A stretch of 64,000 bases of DNA, taken from positions 310,001 to 374,000 of the forward strand of contig NZ_JAFCKP010000003.1 of assembly GCF_018130245.1 (NCBI RefSeq). Direction: 5' to 3'. Source of the DNA: Bradyrhizobium sp. SZCCT0231. GTDB lineage: Bacteria > Pseudomonadota > Alphaproteobacteria > Rhizobiales > Xanthobacteraceae. A program made the position numbers and the translations under genes. The notes beneath the pieces were generated by a model, which did not search any database, was not told the origin of the DNA, and saw only the letters and a program-made list of their open reading frames with translations. Positions 37,090-45,584 of this stretch are shown here, piece by piece; within the stretch, counting starts at the first letter, position 1, and the number at the start of each line of letters is the position of its first letter.

Positions 37090-38016
37090 TCAGCTGCTTT
37101 CTGCACCATGTTGCTGGTGCGGCGCTGTGCGCTCCAGCAGCGCGCTTTCCTTGCGGACCTCGTTGAGAAAGGCCTTGGCCAGACGCGACAGCGGCTCGGC
37201 TTCCGACCATAGCATATAGGCGACCGCCTGCGTCGTCGGTGTGAACGGACGGACGACGAGGCCGCTGCCGCCGTTCTGCCGCGGCGAGAAGGGATCGACC
37301 ACCGCGGCGCCGACGCCGGCAGCCGCGAGCACGCAGGCCGTGTTGCAGTAGCGCACCTCGACCGTCGGCTGGAATGGCGCGCCGGCCCGGGCAAAGCTGT
37401 CGCGCACGGCTTCGCCCAGCCGCGTACCGCGCTCGAGCCCGATGAAGGGCAGGCCGGAGAGATCAGCGGCCGAGATCACCGGCCGTTCGGCGAGCGGATG
37501 CTGCGGCGGCAGCACGCACACCATCTCGCCGGTATGCACCACCTCATGCGCGATGCCGGGATGATGCGTCAGCCCGAGCGCGAAGCCGAGCTCGGCGACG
37601 CGGCTCAGCACACCCTCGATGATGCCCTCGTAGCGGCGCACGTCGAAGAACATGCGCGTCTCCGGGCGGCAGCGCAGGAACCCTGACAGCGCCGAGGGAA
37701 TGATGCTGTAGGCGAGCGGCGGCGTCGCCACGATGGCGAGATGCCCGGAGCGGTTCTCGCGCAGATCGCGCACGCGGTTCTCGAGCTTGGCGTGCAGCGC
37801 GAAGATCGCCTCGCTCTCCTTGTAGAGCGCCATCGCTTCGGCGGTCGGAAACAGCCGGTTGTTGACGCGCTCGAACAGCGCGAAGCCCGCCTGCGCTTCC
37901 ATCGTCTTCAGCGCATTGCTGACCGCGGGCTGCGACAGCGCCAGTTCGTCCGCCGCCGCCACCGTGGTGCGGTGGCGGATGACGGCACGCAGGATCTCGA
38001 GCTGACGCAGGTTCAT
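37090..38016 (-). CDS. LysR-type regulator of module 1
   Basis: A 308-residue regulator. The N-terminal winged helix (MNLRQLEILRAVIRHRTTVA, then LSQPAVSNALKTME) is followed by a periplasmic-binding-like effector domain with SGHLAIVATPPLAYSIIPSA. I start it at MNLRQLEIL, the family consensus. It is divergent from the carbamoylase operon with about 150 bases between, the usual arrangement for a LysR activator and its target. The effector is likely a pathway intermediate. Confidence 0.93.
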   Translation of the reverse strand: MNLRQLEILRAVIRHRTTVAAADELALSQPAVSNALKTMEAQAGFALFERVNNRLFPTAEAMALYKESEAIFALHAKLENRVRDLRENRSGHLAIVATPPLAYSIIPSALSGFLRCRPETRMFFDVRRYEGIIEGVLSRVAELGFALGLTHHPGIAHEVVHTGEMVCVLPPQHPLAERPVISAADLSGLPFIGLERGTRLGEAVRDSFARAGAPFQPTVEVRYCNTACVLAAAGVGAAVVDPFSPRQNGGSGLVVRPFTPTTQAVAYMLWSEAEPLSRLAKAFLNEVRKESALLERTAPHQQHGAESS

Positions 38017-38052
38017 ATCACTGCCGATTATACTCAGGGCCAAAACATCATA

Positions 38053-38072
38053 GCAAAGCGAATTGATTTTGC
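38053..38072. promoter_or_regulatory. Candidate LysR binding site in the divergent promoter region
   Basis: GCAAA-N10-TTTGC has perfect 5-bp arms and a partly symmetric centre (AATT), between the LysR gene and the carbamoylase operon. A weaker AT-rich dyad (TATCA-N7-TTATA, 38016-38032) overlaps the LysR start codon. Both fit LysR-type sites in size, but no family consensus is available to test them. Confidence 0.4.
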
Positions 38073-38167
38073 AGCACCGCTTCAGCGTAATGGCAGCGGA
38101 TTTGCGCGTCGCATCAAAGGGTTCATTCGCCCATTGAGGCAGCACTGCGCACAGATTGGAGGCAGTC

Positions 38168-39124
38168 TTGGTTCGTGTCCTTCGCGCCGCCGCCGCTCAG
38201 ATGGGGCCGACGCAAAAAGCCGATACGCGCGAGCATACGCTGGCGCGGATGCTCGACATGCTGGAGGAGGCGGCGGGCCGTGGCGCGAGCCTCGTGGTGT
38301 TTCCCGAACTTGCCTTCACCACCTTCTTTCCGCGCTGGCTGCTCGAGGGCGAGGCGCTCGACCGGTATTTCGAGCGCAGCATGCCGAACCCGGCGGTGGC
38401 AAAGCTGTTCGACCGCGCACGTGCGCTCCGCGTCGGCTTCTATGTCGGCTATGCCGAGCTGACGCCGGACGGCCGCCGCTACAATTGCGCGATCCTGGTC
38501 GATCGCGACGGCGAGATCCTCGGCCGCTATCGCAAGGTGCACCTGCCGGGCTCGGTCGAGCCGCGGCCGGGCGCGCGCTACCAGCAGCTCGAGAAACGCT
38601 ATTTCGAATATGGCGACCTCGGCTTTCCCGCCTTCCGCACCGGCTCGTCCTGGGCCCATGCCATCATGGGCATGATGATCTGCAACGATCGCCGCTGGCC
38701 GGAATCCTGGCGCGTGCTCGGTCTGCAAGGCGTCGAGCTCGTCTGCATCGGCTACAATTCGGCGGCCTACGATCCCAATGGCGGCACGACGGAAGATGGA
38801 GCCTTGCGCACCTTCCACTCGACGCTGGTGACGCAGGCCAACGCCTACATGAACGCGACCTGGGCGATCTCGGTGGCGAAGGCGGGCGAGGAGGATGGCT
38901 CCGGGCTGATCGGCGGCTCCTGCATCGTCGATCCCAACGGGCGCATCGTCGCACAGGCGCAGACACTGGCTGACGAGGTGATCGTCGCCGACATCGATCT
39001 CGATCTCTGCCGCCAGGGCAAGGACAAGATGTTCAACTTCGCCGCCCACCGGCGGCCGGAGCAATACAGGGTGATCACCGAACGCGCCGGCGTGATCGAG
39101 CCGGCCGTTCTCGACGCCGACTGA
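38168..39124 (+). CDS. N-carbamoyl-D-amino acid hydrolase (D-carbamoylase) family
   Basis: A 318-residue nitrilase-superfamily enzyme that hydrolyses an N-carbamoyl amino acid to amino acid, CO2 and ammonia. The start is TTG 38168, with GGAGG five bases upstream. This places the catalytic triad at Glu47 (VVFPELAFTTFFPRW), Lys123 (YRKVHLPGS) and Cys172 (MMICNDRRWPE), with Cys172 at the number known for Agrobacterium D-carbamoylase. The substrate-binding surroundings also match that enzyme. It is the first gene of module 1. Confidence 0.92.
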   Translation: MVRVLRAAAAQMGPTQKADTREHTLARMLDMLEEAAGRGASLVVFPELAFTTFFPRWLLEGEALDRYFERSMPNPAVAKLFDRARALRVGFYVGYAELTPDGRRYNCAILVDRDGEILGRYRKVHLPGSVEPRPGARYQQLEKRYFEYGDLGFPAFRTGSSWAHAIMGMMICNDRRWPESWRVLGLQGVELVCIGYNSAAYDPNGGTTEDGALRTFHSTLVTQANAYMNATWAISVAKAGEEDGSGLIGGSCIVDPNGRIVAQAQTLADEVIVADIDLDLCRQGKDKMFNFAAHRRPEQYRVITERAGVIEPAVLDAD

Positions 39125-39129
39125 GCAGG

Positions 39130-39145
39130 TGGCACGGCGCTGGCA
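39130..39145 (+). promoter_or_regulatory. Candidate sigma-54 promoter before the first binding-protein gene
   Basis: TGGCACG-GCGC-TGGCA matches the sigma-54 consensus TGGCACG-N4-TTGCA except for one base, with GG and GC exactly 12 bases apart. Transcription would start near 39156, giving the ATG at 39175 a leader of about 20 bases with its own AAAGGAG. Nitrogen control by sigma-54 fits the proposed role. The site lies 5 bases after the carbamoylase stop. Confidence 0.45.
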
Positions 39146-39177
39146 AAGGAGCTGACATGGGCAAAGGAGCTGACATG
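39142..39177 (+). repeat. 18-bp tandem duplication of ribosome site and start codon
   Basis: GGCAAAGGAGCTGACATG occurs twice in a row with no mismatch (39142-39159 and 39160-39177). Each copy holds AAAGGAG and an ATG six bases later, and the copies are in frame. The gene therefore has two equally good starts that differ by six residues. Confidence 0.9.
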
Positions 39178-40002
39178 ACGCGCCTCTCATTTTCTCTCGC
39201 TGTTGCTACGCTGGCTGCGGTGACCTGCGCGCGAGCCGCCGAGCTTCCGGCGGAGATCAAGCAGACTGGCGCGCTAAAACTCACGGTCAACTCCACTTAC
39301 GCGCCGATGGAATATCGCGATCCCGCGAGCAACGAGCTGGTCGGGCTCGACATCGATCTTGCAAACGAGCTCGCCAAGCGGCTGGGCGGCCTCAAGATCG
39401 TCTGGAGCGAGACGCCGTTCGCCGAGCTGATCCCCGCGCTCCAGACCAAGCGCGCCGACTTCATCATCTCCGGCATCTCCGATCGCGCCTCGCGGCGCGA
39501 GACTGCAGATTTCGTCGATTACCTCGCGACCGGTCCGCAGTTCTTCGTGATGGCGGACAACGCGGCCAAGGACGCGAGCGATCTCTGCGGCAAGAAGGTC
39601 GGCACCACCCGCAGCACCAGCTTCCCGGTCGAGATCGAGAAGTGGAGCAAGCAGAATTGCGAGCCGGCCGGCAAGCCCGCGATCCAGTACGTTCCGGGCG
39701 AGAACTCGATCGACGTGCGCAACCAGCTCAAGCAGGGCCGCATCGACGCCGCCGTGCAGGGCAGCGAGACGCTGCCCTATGCGCAGACGCAGGAGCCCGG
39801 CAAATACCGCGTGGTCGGCGAACCCTTTGCAAAAGGCTATCAGGGCATCATGTTCCGCAAGGACGATGCGGCCTTGCGCGAGGTGGTGACGGAGAAGCTC
39901 GCGGCGATGATCGCCGACGGCTCGTACAAGGCCATCCTCGACAAATGGGGTCTCGGCGCCAACGCGGTGGCCCAGCCCATGCTGAACGCGGCGCCGCAAT
40001 GA
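39175..40002 (+). CDS. Polar amino-acid type ABC transporter, substrate-binding protein 1
   Basis: A 275-residue periplasmic protein with signal peptide MTRLSFSLAVATLAAVTCARA. The SBP family 3 fold begins GALKLTVNSTYAPMEYRDPA and has GLDIDLANELAKRLG and TKRADFIISGISDRASRRE. I take the second of two duplicated starts; the alternative at 39157 adds six residues before the signal. It is paralogous to the second binding protein at 41633, with GRIDAAVQGxETLPY in both. The permease gene overlaps its stop (ATGA). Confidence 0.92.
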   Translation: MTRLSFSLAVATLAAVTCARAAELPAEIKQTGALKLTVNSTYAPMEYRDPASNELVGLDIDLANELAKRLGGLKIVWSETPFAELIPALQTKRADFIISGISDRASRRETADFVDYLATGPQFFVMADNAAKDASDLCGKKVGTTRSTSFPVEIEKWSKQNCEPAGKPAIQYVPGENSIDVRNQLKQGRIDAAVQGSETLPYAQTQEPGKYRVVGEPFAKGYQGIMFRKDDAALREVVTEKLAAMIADGSYKAILDKWGLGANAVAQPMLNAAPQ

Positions 40003-40856
40003 AGCCGGCGCCGGCACTCGCGGAGGGATTTCCCGATCTGTCGGGCCTGCGGATCGCGCGCGAGCCGCACTGGTTTCGCTGGATCAGTGCGGGCCTGATC
40101 GTCCTCGTGCTGGCGGCGATCGCGCGCGCCTTTGCGAACGGCCAGATCGAATGGTCCTATGTCGGCCGCTTCCTGACCGCAAAGGTCATCCTCGAAGGCA
40201 TCGTCAACACCATGGTGATGGCGGTGCTGGCGATGGCGCTCGGCATCTTTCTCGGCATCGTCGTCGCGATCATGCGGCTGTCGCCCAATCCAGTGCTGAA
40301 ATCGGTGGCCGCCGGCTACACCTGGCTGTTCCGTGGCACCCCGCTGATCCTGCAATTGCTGCTGTGGTTCAACCTCGCACTGGTGTTTCCGACCATCGGC
40401 ATTCCCGGCCTGTGGAGCGCGCGCGCCGTCGACGTCATGACGCCGTTCCTCGCCGCATTGCTCGGGCTCGGCATCAACCAGGGCGCCTACACCTCGGAAG
40501 TGATGCGTGCCGGCATGCTGTCGGTCGACATCGGACAGTACGAGGCGGCGCAGGCGATCGGCATGGGACGGCTGCGCGCGCTGCGCCGGATCGTGCTGCC
40601 GCAGGCGATGCGCGTGGTGATCCCGCCACTCGGCAACGAGTTCATCAGCATGGTGAAGGCGACTTCGCTCGCGAGCGTGATCCAGTATCCCGAACTGCTG
40701 CATAATGCCGAGAACATCTACTACGCCAACTCCCGCGTCATCGAGCTGCTCATTGTCGCGGGGCTCTGGTACCTGCTCGTGGTCTCGATCCTGACGCCGC
40801 TCCAGATGCTGCTCGAACGCCGCTTTGCACGCGGCACATTGCGGCTGGCGCGATGA
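39999..40856 (+). CDS. Polar amino-acid type ABC transporter permease
   Basis: A 285-residue inner-membrane protein with the HisM/GlnP family layout. There is an N-terminal cytoplasmic stretch, then about five helices with [20 protein letters not shown]. The segment [20 protein letters not shown] precedes the EAA-type loop [20 protein letters not shown] that docks to the ATPase. It is the only permease for this importer, so it probably works as a homodimer. It is coupled by ATGA overlaps on both sides. Confidence 0.95.
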   Translation: MKPAPALAEGFPDLSGLRIAREPHWFRWISAGLIVLVLAAIARAFANGQIEWSYVGRFLTAKVILEGIVNTMVMAVLAMALGIFLGIVVAIMRLSPNPVLKSVAAGYTWLFRGTPLILQLLLWFNLALVFPTIGIPGLWSARAVDVMTPFLAALLGLGINQGAYTSEVMRAGMLSVDIGQYEAAQAIGMGRLRALRRIVLPQAMRVVIPPLGNEFISMVKATSLASVIQYPELLHNAENIYYANSRVIELLIVAGLWYLLVVSILTPLQMLLERRFARGTLRLAR

Positions 40857-41617
40857 CAAAACCCCTCGTCGCGATCCGCTCCGTCAGCAAGAACTTTGGA
40901 GAGTTCCAGGCTCTCAAGAACGTCTCGCTCGACGTTCGGCCCGGCGAGGTGATGTGCCTGATCGGTGCCTCCGGCTCGGGCAAGACCACGCTGCTCCGCT
41001 GCATCAACCAGCTCGCCACGATCGATGCCGGCGGCATCTGGCTCGACGGCGAGCTGCTGGGCGTGCGCGAGCACGGCGGACGGCTCCATCGACTCAGCGA
41101 ACGGGAGATCGGGCGGCAGCGGCTGAAGACCGGCATGGTGTTCCAGCGCTTCAACCTGTTTCCGCACAAGACTGCGCTGGAGAACATCACGGAAGGTCCG
41201 ACCCAAGTGCAGGGGCGCAAGCTAGATGAGGTGCGCACTGAAGCGCTCGAGCTGCTCCGTCGCGTCGGCTTGTCGGCCAAGGCGGACTGGTATCCTGCGC
41301 AGCTCTCCGGCGGCCAGCAGCAGCGCGTCGCCATCGCGCGGGCGCTCGCCATGAAGCCGATGTTGATGCTGTTCGACGAGCCCACCAGCGCACTCGATCC
41401 CGAGCTCGTCGGCGAGGTGCTCGCGGTCATGAAGGAGCTGGCGCGAAGCGGCATGACCATGATGGTGGTGACGCACGAGCTCGGCTTTGCGCGCGAGGTC
41501 GCCGACCGCGTCGTCTACATGGACCAGGGCGCGATCGTCGAGCAGGGGCGCGCCTCGGACGTTCTGGGTGCGCCGCGCGAGGAGCGCACCAAGGCATTTC
41601 TTTCGGCAGTGATCTGA
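40853..41617 (+). CDS. Polar amino-acid type ABC transporter ATPase
   Basis: A 254-residue GlnQ/HisP-type ATPase. Motifs are Walker [10 protein letters not shown], the Q-loop in [15 protein letters not shown], the signature [15 protein letters not shown], Walker [15 protein letters not shown] and the H-loop [10 protein letters not shown] short insertion around [16 protein letters not shown] lies between Walker A and the Q-loop, as in several amino-acid importers. It forms one importer with the permease encoded just before it and the two flanking binding proteins. Confidence 0.96.
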   Translation: MTKPLVAIRSVSKNFGEFQALKNVSLDVRPGEVMCLIGASGSGKTTLLRCINQLATIDAGGIWLDGELLGVREHGGRLHRLSEREIGRQRLKTGMVFQRFNLFPHKTALENITEGPTQVQGRKLDEVRTEALELLRRVGLSAKADWYPAQLSGGQQQRVAIARALAMKPMLMLFDEPTSALDPELVGEVLAVMKELARSGMTMMVVTHELGFAREVADRVVYMDQGAIVEQGRASDVLGAPREERTKAFLSAVI

Positions 41618-41632
41618 CATGGGGGCGTGGTG

Positions 41633-42448
41633 ATGAAGAGACTTTTGGTTGCGGCGGCGTTCCTGGGCGCCATGAACGTATCGGTGATGGCGATCGAGCT
41701 GCCACCTGAGATCGTCAAGCGTGGCAGTCTCAAGGTGGCGCTGGTACCGAACTATCCGCCGATGGAATTCCGCGATCCCGCCACCAACGCGCTGTCCGGC
41801 TTCGATGTCGAGTTCGGTGAGGCGATCGGCCGCAAGCTCGGCGTCAAGATCGAATGGCAGGAGACCAGTTTCGCCGAGTTCATGCCGTCGATCGCGACGG
41901 GGCGGGCGGACGCGATCCTGTCGGGCTTCACCGACTATGCGAGCCGGCATGAGACCGCGACCTTCGTCGACTATCTTCGCAGCGGTCCGCGCTTCTTCGT
42001 TCAGCAGTCGCGCGCCGCGGAGTTCAAGGAGGCTGTCGCGCTCTGCGGCAAGAAGGTCGGCGCCAGCCGCCGCACCATGTTCCCGGCCCAGATCGCGGCC
42101 TGGAGCGAGAAGAACTGCGGCAGCAATCCGATTCAGTTCGTCGGCACCGACGGTTCGGCGGATGCCCGCACCCAGCTCAGGCAGGGACGTATCGATGCCG
42201 CCGTGCAGGGTGACGAGACGCTGCCCTACATCATGGATCAGGAGCCCGGCACCTATGTGCCGGTCGGCCAGACCCTTGCGCAGCAATTCACCGGCATTGC
42301 CCTGCCGGTGAAGGAAAAGGTGCTGCATCAGGCGATGCTGGAGGCCGTCGATGCGCTGATCGCCGACGGCACTTACAAGACCCTGCTGGCGAAGTGGAAA
42401 TTGAGCGACAACGCAATCGAGAAGGCGACCATCAATGCTGGACAGTAA
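41633..42448 (+). CDS. Polar amino-acid type ABC transporter, substrate-binding protein 2
   Basis: A 271-residue SBP family 3 protein with signal MKRLLVAAAFLGAMNVSVMA. It is clearly paralogous to the binding protein at 39175: LKVALVPNYPPMEFRDPATN, GRADAILSGFTDYASRHE, LCGKKVGASRR and RQGRIDAAVQGDETLPY. No second permease or ATPase exists, so both proteins probably feed one transporter with related substrates. ATG is chosen over two in-frame GTG codons directly before it. It overlaps the deacetylase gene by 14 bases. Confidence 0.92.
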   Translation: MKRLLVAAAFLGAMNVSVMAIELPPEIVKRGSLKVALVPNYPPMEFRDPATNALSGFDVEFGEAIGRKLGVKIEWQETSFAEFMPSIATGRADAILSGFTDYASRHETATFVDYLRSGPRFFVQQSRAAEFKEAVALCGKKVGASRRTMFPAQIAAWSEKNCGSNPIQFVGTDGSADARTQLRQGRIDAAVQGDETLPYIMDQEPGTYVPVGQTLAQQFTGIALPVKEKVLHQAMLEAVDALIADGTYKTLLAKWKLSDNAIEKATINAGQ

Positions 42449-43319
42449 GGCACTCCAGAGCATCCCGCTGGTTCCGGCCAACACCGCGGATCCCGCGCCT
42501 GACTATCCCTGGCCGAAGCCGTACACATCCGCGATGTTCCTGTCCTTCGACGTGGACGCCGAGAGCGCCTGGACCAGCAAGGACGCAGGTCATGCGCAGC
42601 GGCTCATCACCATGAGCTATGGCGGCTATGAGGCGCGCGTCGGCACGCCGAAGCTGCTTGAGCTGCTCGACCAGCTCGATCTCAAGGCGACGTTCTTCGT
42701 CACGGGATGGTCGGTCGACGCGCATCCGGCGATGGCCGAATCCATCCTGAAGGCCGGCCACGAGATCGGCCATCATGGTTATCACCATCTCTTGCCAGAT
42801 CCCGGCGATCCCTGGATCGAGGACGAGCTGGAGCGCGGCTTCGAGGCGCTGAAGCGCCGGCTCGGCGTCAAGCCGACCGGCTATCGCGCGCCTTACGGCG
42901 AGTTCACCGAGGAGCTGCGCGTCGCGCTGGTGCGGCATGGCATCGTCTATACGTCCTCGTTCCGCGACGACGTCAGGCCCTATCGCCATCGTCTCGCCGA
43001 CGGCAAGCCCGGCACGATCGAGCTGCCGGTCACCGCGAGCTATGACGACTGGATGCACGGCCTGTCAGCACGCTTCAGCCCGCGCTCGATCTTCCCGAGG
43101 GAGCATGTGCTTTCGCTGTGGAAGGACGAGCTGGACGAAGTCCGCGACTGGGGCGCGATGGTGACGACGGTGCTGCATCCGCAATGCAGCGGCCGTCCGA
43201 TGCGGCTGCGCCTGCTGCGCGAGTTTCTCACCTACGCGAAGTCGTGCCCCGACGTCTGGATCGCCACGGGCGAGAAGATCGCGGAAAACTTTCTGCGCCA
43301 CGAGGCCGGTAATCGCTGA
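42435..43319 (+). CDS. NodB-fold polysaccharide deacetylase family protein, probably a cyclic amidohydrolase
   Basis: A 294-residue cytosolic protein with no signal peptide. NodB-type metal motifs are FLSFDVDAES, AGHEIGHHGYHHLLPD, GYRAPYGEFTEELRVAL and a late TTVLHPQCSGRP. This subgroup includes PuuE allantoinase and bacterial cyclic imide hydrolase (about 293 residues), which open cyclic ureides or imides rather than deacetylating sugars. The context of carbamoylase, racemase and amidohydrolase genes supports ring opening of a hydantoin, imide or related ring. The exact substrate is inferred. Confidence 0.85.
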   Translation: MLDSKALQSIPLVPANTADPAPDYPWPKPYTSAMFLSFDVDAESAWTSKDAGHAQRLITMSYGGYEARVGTPKLLELLDQLDLKATFFVTGWSVDAHPAMAESILKAGHEIGHHGYHHLLPDPGDPWIEDELERGFEALKRRLGVKPTGYRAPYGEFTEELRVALVRHGIVYTSSFRDDVRPYRHRLADGKPGTIELPVTASYDDWMHGLSARFSPRSIFPREHVLSLWKDELDEVRDWGAMVTTVLHPQCSGRPMRLRLLREFLTYAKSCPDVWIATGEKIAENFLRHEAGNR

Positions 43320-43327
43320 GCAGCACC

Positions 43328-43978
43328 ATGACTCGCATCCTCGTCATCAACCCCAACTCCTCGGCGTCGGTGACGGCGGCGATCGACGACGCGGTGGCGC
43401 CGCTGCGGATCGCCGGCGGGCCTGACGTCGAGGTGGTCGGCCTTGCCGAAGGGCCGCCGAGCATCAGCTCGCAGCGCGATGCCGACAGCGTCGTCATGCC
43501 GCTGGTGAACCGCGTGTCGCGCGACGATGCGGATGCGTTCGTGCTCGCCTGCTTCAGCGATCCCGGCCTGCATGCCGTGCGCGAGGCCGCCGGTGGACGC
43601 CCGGTCATGGGCATTGCCGAATGCGGCATCTTCCGCGCGCTGATGCTGGGCGAGCGCTTCGGCGTGATCGCACTGTCGCCGTCGAGCATCCGCCGCCAGC
43701 AGCGCATGGTGCGAGTGATGGGCGTCGATGGTCGCTATGCCGGAAGCTGGTCGGTCGGCGCCAGCGCGGCGGAGACGGCGGGCGCAGACATCCGCGGCCG
43801 CTTGATCGACGCCGGCCGCGCGTTGGTCACGCAATGCCGCGCCGATGTCGTGGTGATGGGCTGCGCCGGCATGGCGTCGCACCGCGCGGCCATCGCGGAG
43901 GCGATCGGCGTGCCGGTGGTCGAGCCGGCGCAACAGGCGGTGGCTGCGGCCATCGGCGCGGTTTTGTTGAACACGTAA
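43328..43978 (+). CDS. Asp/Glu/hydantoin racemase family protein
   Basis: A 216-residue protein of the HyuE/aspartate racemase family. The N-terminus is RILVINPNSSASVTAAIDDA. The two catalytic cysteines lie in FVLACFSDPGLHAVREA and VVMGCAGMASHRAAI, and GIAECGIFRALMLGERFGVI is also typical. It would interconvert D and L forms of a 5-substituted hydantoin or amino acid, which would let a D-specific carbamoylase consume a racemic substrate. It begins 8 bases after the deacetylase stop. Confidence 0.9.
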   Translation: MTRILVINPNSSASVTAAIDDAVAPLRIAGGPDVEVVGLAEGPPSISSQRDADSVVMPLVNRVSRDDADAFVLACFSDPGLHAVREAAGGRPVMGIAECGIFRALMLGERFGVIALSPSSIRRQQRMVRVMGVDGRYAGSWSVGASAAETAGADIRGRLIDAGRALVTQCRADVVVMGCAGMASHRAAIAEAIGVPVVEPAQQAVAAAIGAVLLNT

Positions 43979-44000
43979 TATCCTTCAGGAGCCTCTCGTC

Positions 44001-45584
44001 ATGTCCATCTCCCGCCGTTCGCTCCTCAAGGCTGGCGCAGCGCTCCCGGCGTTGTCGCTGCCGGGCATCGTCCGTGCTGAATCCCAATCCACGCTGCGCT
44101 TCATCCCGGTCATCGATCTCGCCTTCGTCGATCCCATCTATTCGACCGCGCAGGTGTCGCGAAACCACGGCTTCATGGTCTACGACACGCTCTACGGCAT
44201 GAGCTCCTCGCTCCAGGTCTCGCCGCAGATGCTGTCGGGCCACGCCATCTCCGGCGACCAGCTGCAGTGGGACCTTACACTTCGCGAAGGCCTGTTCTGG
44301 CACGACGGCGAGCGCGTTCTCGCCCGCGACTGCGTCGCCAGCATCCGCCGCTGGGCCGCGCGCGACGGCTTTGGCGGCGAGCTGCTGGAGGCGACGGCCG
44401 AGCTCTCGGCCGCCGACGACCGCACCATCCGCTTTCGCCTCAAGCGTCCGTTCCCGTTGCTGCCGCACGCGCTCGGCAAGGCCGCGATCAATGCCTGCTT
44501 CATGATGCCGGAGAGGCTGGCGAGCCAGGATCCGTTCAAGCCGCTCACCGAGGTCATCGGCAGCGGTCCGTTCCGCTATCTCGCCGACGAGCGCGTGCAG
44601 GGCGCGCGCAACGCCTATGCCAAGTTCGAGCGCTACCAGCCGCGCACCGACGGCAAGCCGGATTGGACCGCGGGGCCGAAGATCGTGCACTACGACCGCG
44701 TGGTCTGGACCACCACGCCCGATGCCGGCACCGGCGTCGCCGCGCTCCAGACCGGCGAGCAGGACTGGCAGGAGACCACGCCGCATGATCTGCTCCCGGT
44801 GATCAAGGCCGCCGGCGACATCGAGACCCGCGTTCTCGACCCCAGAGGCTACGCCTGCATGTTGCGCCTCAATCACCTCCAGCCGCCGTTCGACAATCCC
44901 GCGATCCGCCGCGCGCTGCTGGGCGCGATCGACCAGTCCGCGTTCATGACCGCGGTTGCCGGCGTCGATCCCGCCTTCCAGGTCTCGCCGATCGGCTATT
45001 TCGCACCCGGCACGCCGATGGCGAGCGACGTCGGCCTCGACGTCTTCCGCGGCCCGCGCAACTACGACAAGGTCAAGGCCGACCTCAAGGCCGCCGGCTA
45101 CAATGGCGAGAAGATCGTGCTGCTCGTCCCCACCAACTCGCTGGCGCAGAAACCGCTCGGCGAGATCGCGGTCGACTCATTGCGCAAGGCCGGCATGAAC
45201 GTCGAATATGCCGGGCTCGATTTTGCCGTGGTGTTGCAGCGCCAGCTGAAGAAGGACCCGATCGGGCAGGGCGGCTGGAGTGCGGCGGTCGGCAACTGGC
45301 AGGGCATCGACTGGCTCAACCCGGCCGGCAACACCAACATCCGCGGCGAAGGCAAGGTCGCCGGCTGGTATGCGAGCACGAAGATGGGCGCGTTGCGCAG
45401 CCAATGGCTGGCGGCGTCCGAGCTCGCCGAGCAGCAGCGTATCTGCCGCGAGATCCAGGCAGTCGCGTTCGAGGAAATCCCCTATATTCCGATCGGCCTG
45501 TACAAGCAGCCGACCGCCTATCGCAAGGCCATCACCGGCATTCTCGACGGCACCGCCGTCTTCTGGAACGTGCGACCCGCATGA
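44001..45584 (+). CDS. Peptide/opine-type ABC substrate-binding protein (orphan)
   Basis: A 527-residue SBP family 5 protein with a twin-arginine signal (SISRRSLLKAGAALPALSLP). Family motifs include LQWDLTLREGLFWHDGERVL, IGSGPFRYLADERV and VDSLRKAGMNVEYA. Dedicated permease and ATPase genes are absent here, so it either uses a dpp/opp-type membrane complex encoded elsewhere or acts as a sensor. Its stop overlaps the start of the amidohydrolase gene (ATGA), which ties it to this operon. Confidence 0.92.
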   Translation: MSISRRSLLKAGAALPALSLPGIVRAESQSTLRFIPVIDLAFVDPIYSTAQVSRNHGFMVYDTLYGMSSSLQVSPQMLSGHAISGDQLQWDLTLREGLFWHDGERVLARDCVASIRRWAARDGFGGELLEATAELSAADDRTIRFRLKRPFPLLPHALGKAAINACFMMPERLASQDPFKPLTEVIGSGPFRYLADERVQGARNAYAKFERYQPRTDGKPDWTAGPKIVHYDRVVWTTTPDAGTGVAALQTGEQDWQETTPHDLLPVIKAAGDIETRVLDPRGYACMLRLNHLQPPFDNPAIRRALLGAIDQSAFMTAVAGVDPAFQVSPIGYFAPGTPMASDVGLDVFRGPRNYDKVKADLKAAGYNGEKIVLLVPTNSLAQKPLGEIAVDSLRKAGMNVEYAGLDFAVVLQRQLKKDPIGQGGWSAAVGNWQGIDWLNPAGNTNIRGEGKVAGWYASTKMGALRSQWLAASELAEQQRICREIQAVAFEEIPYIPIGLYKQPTAYRKAITGILDGTAVFWNVRPA

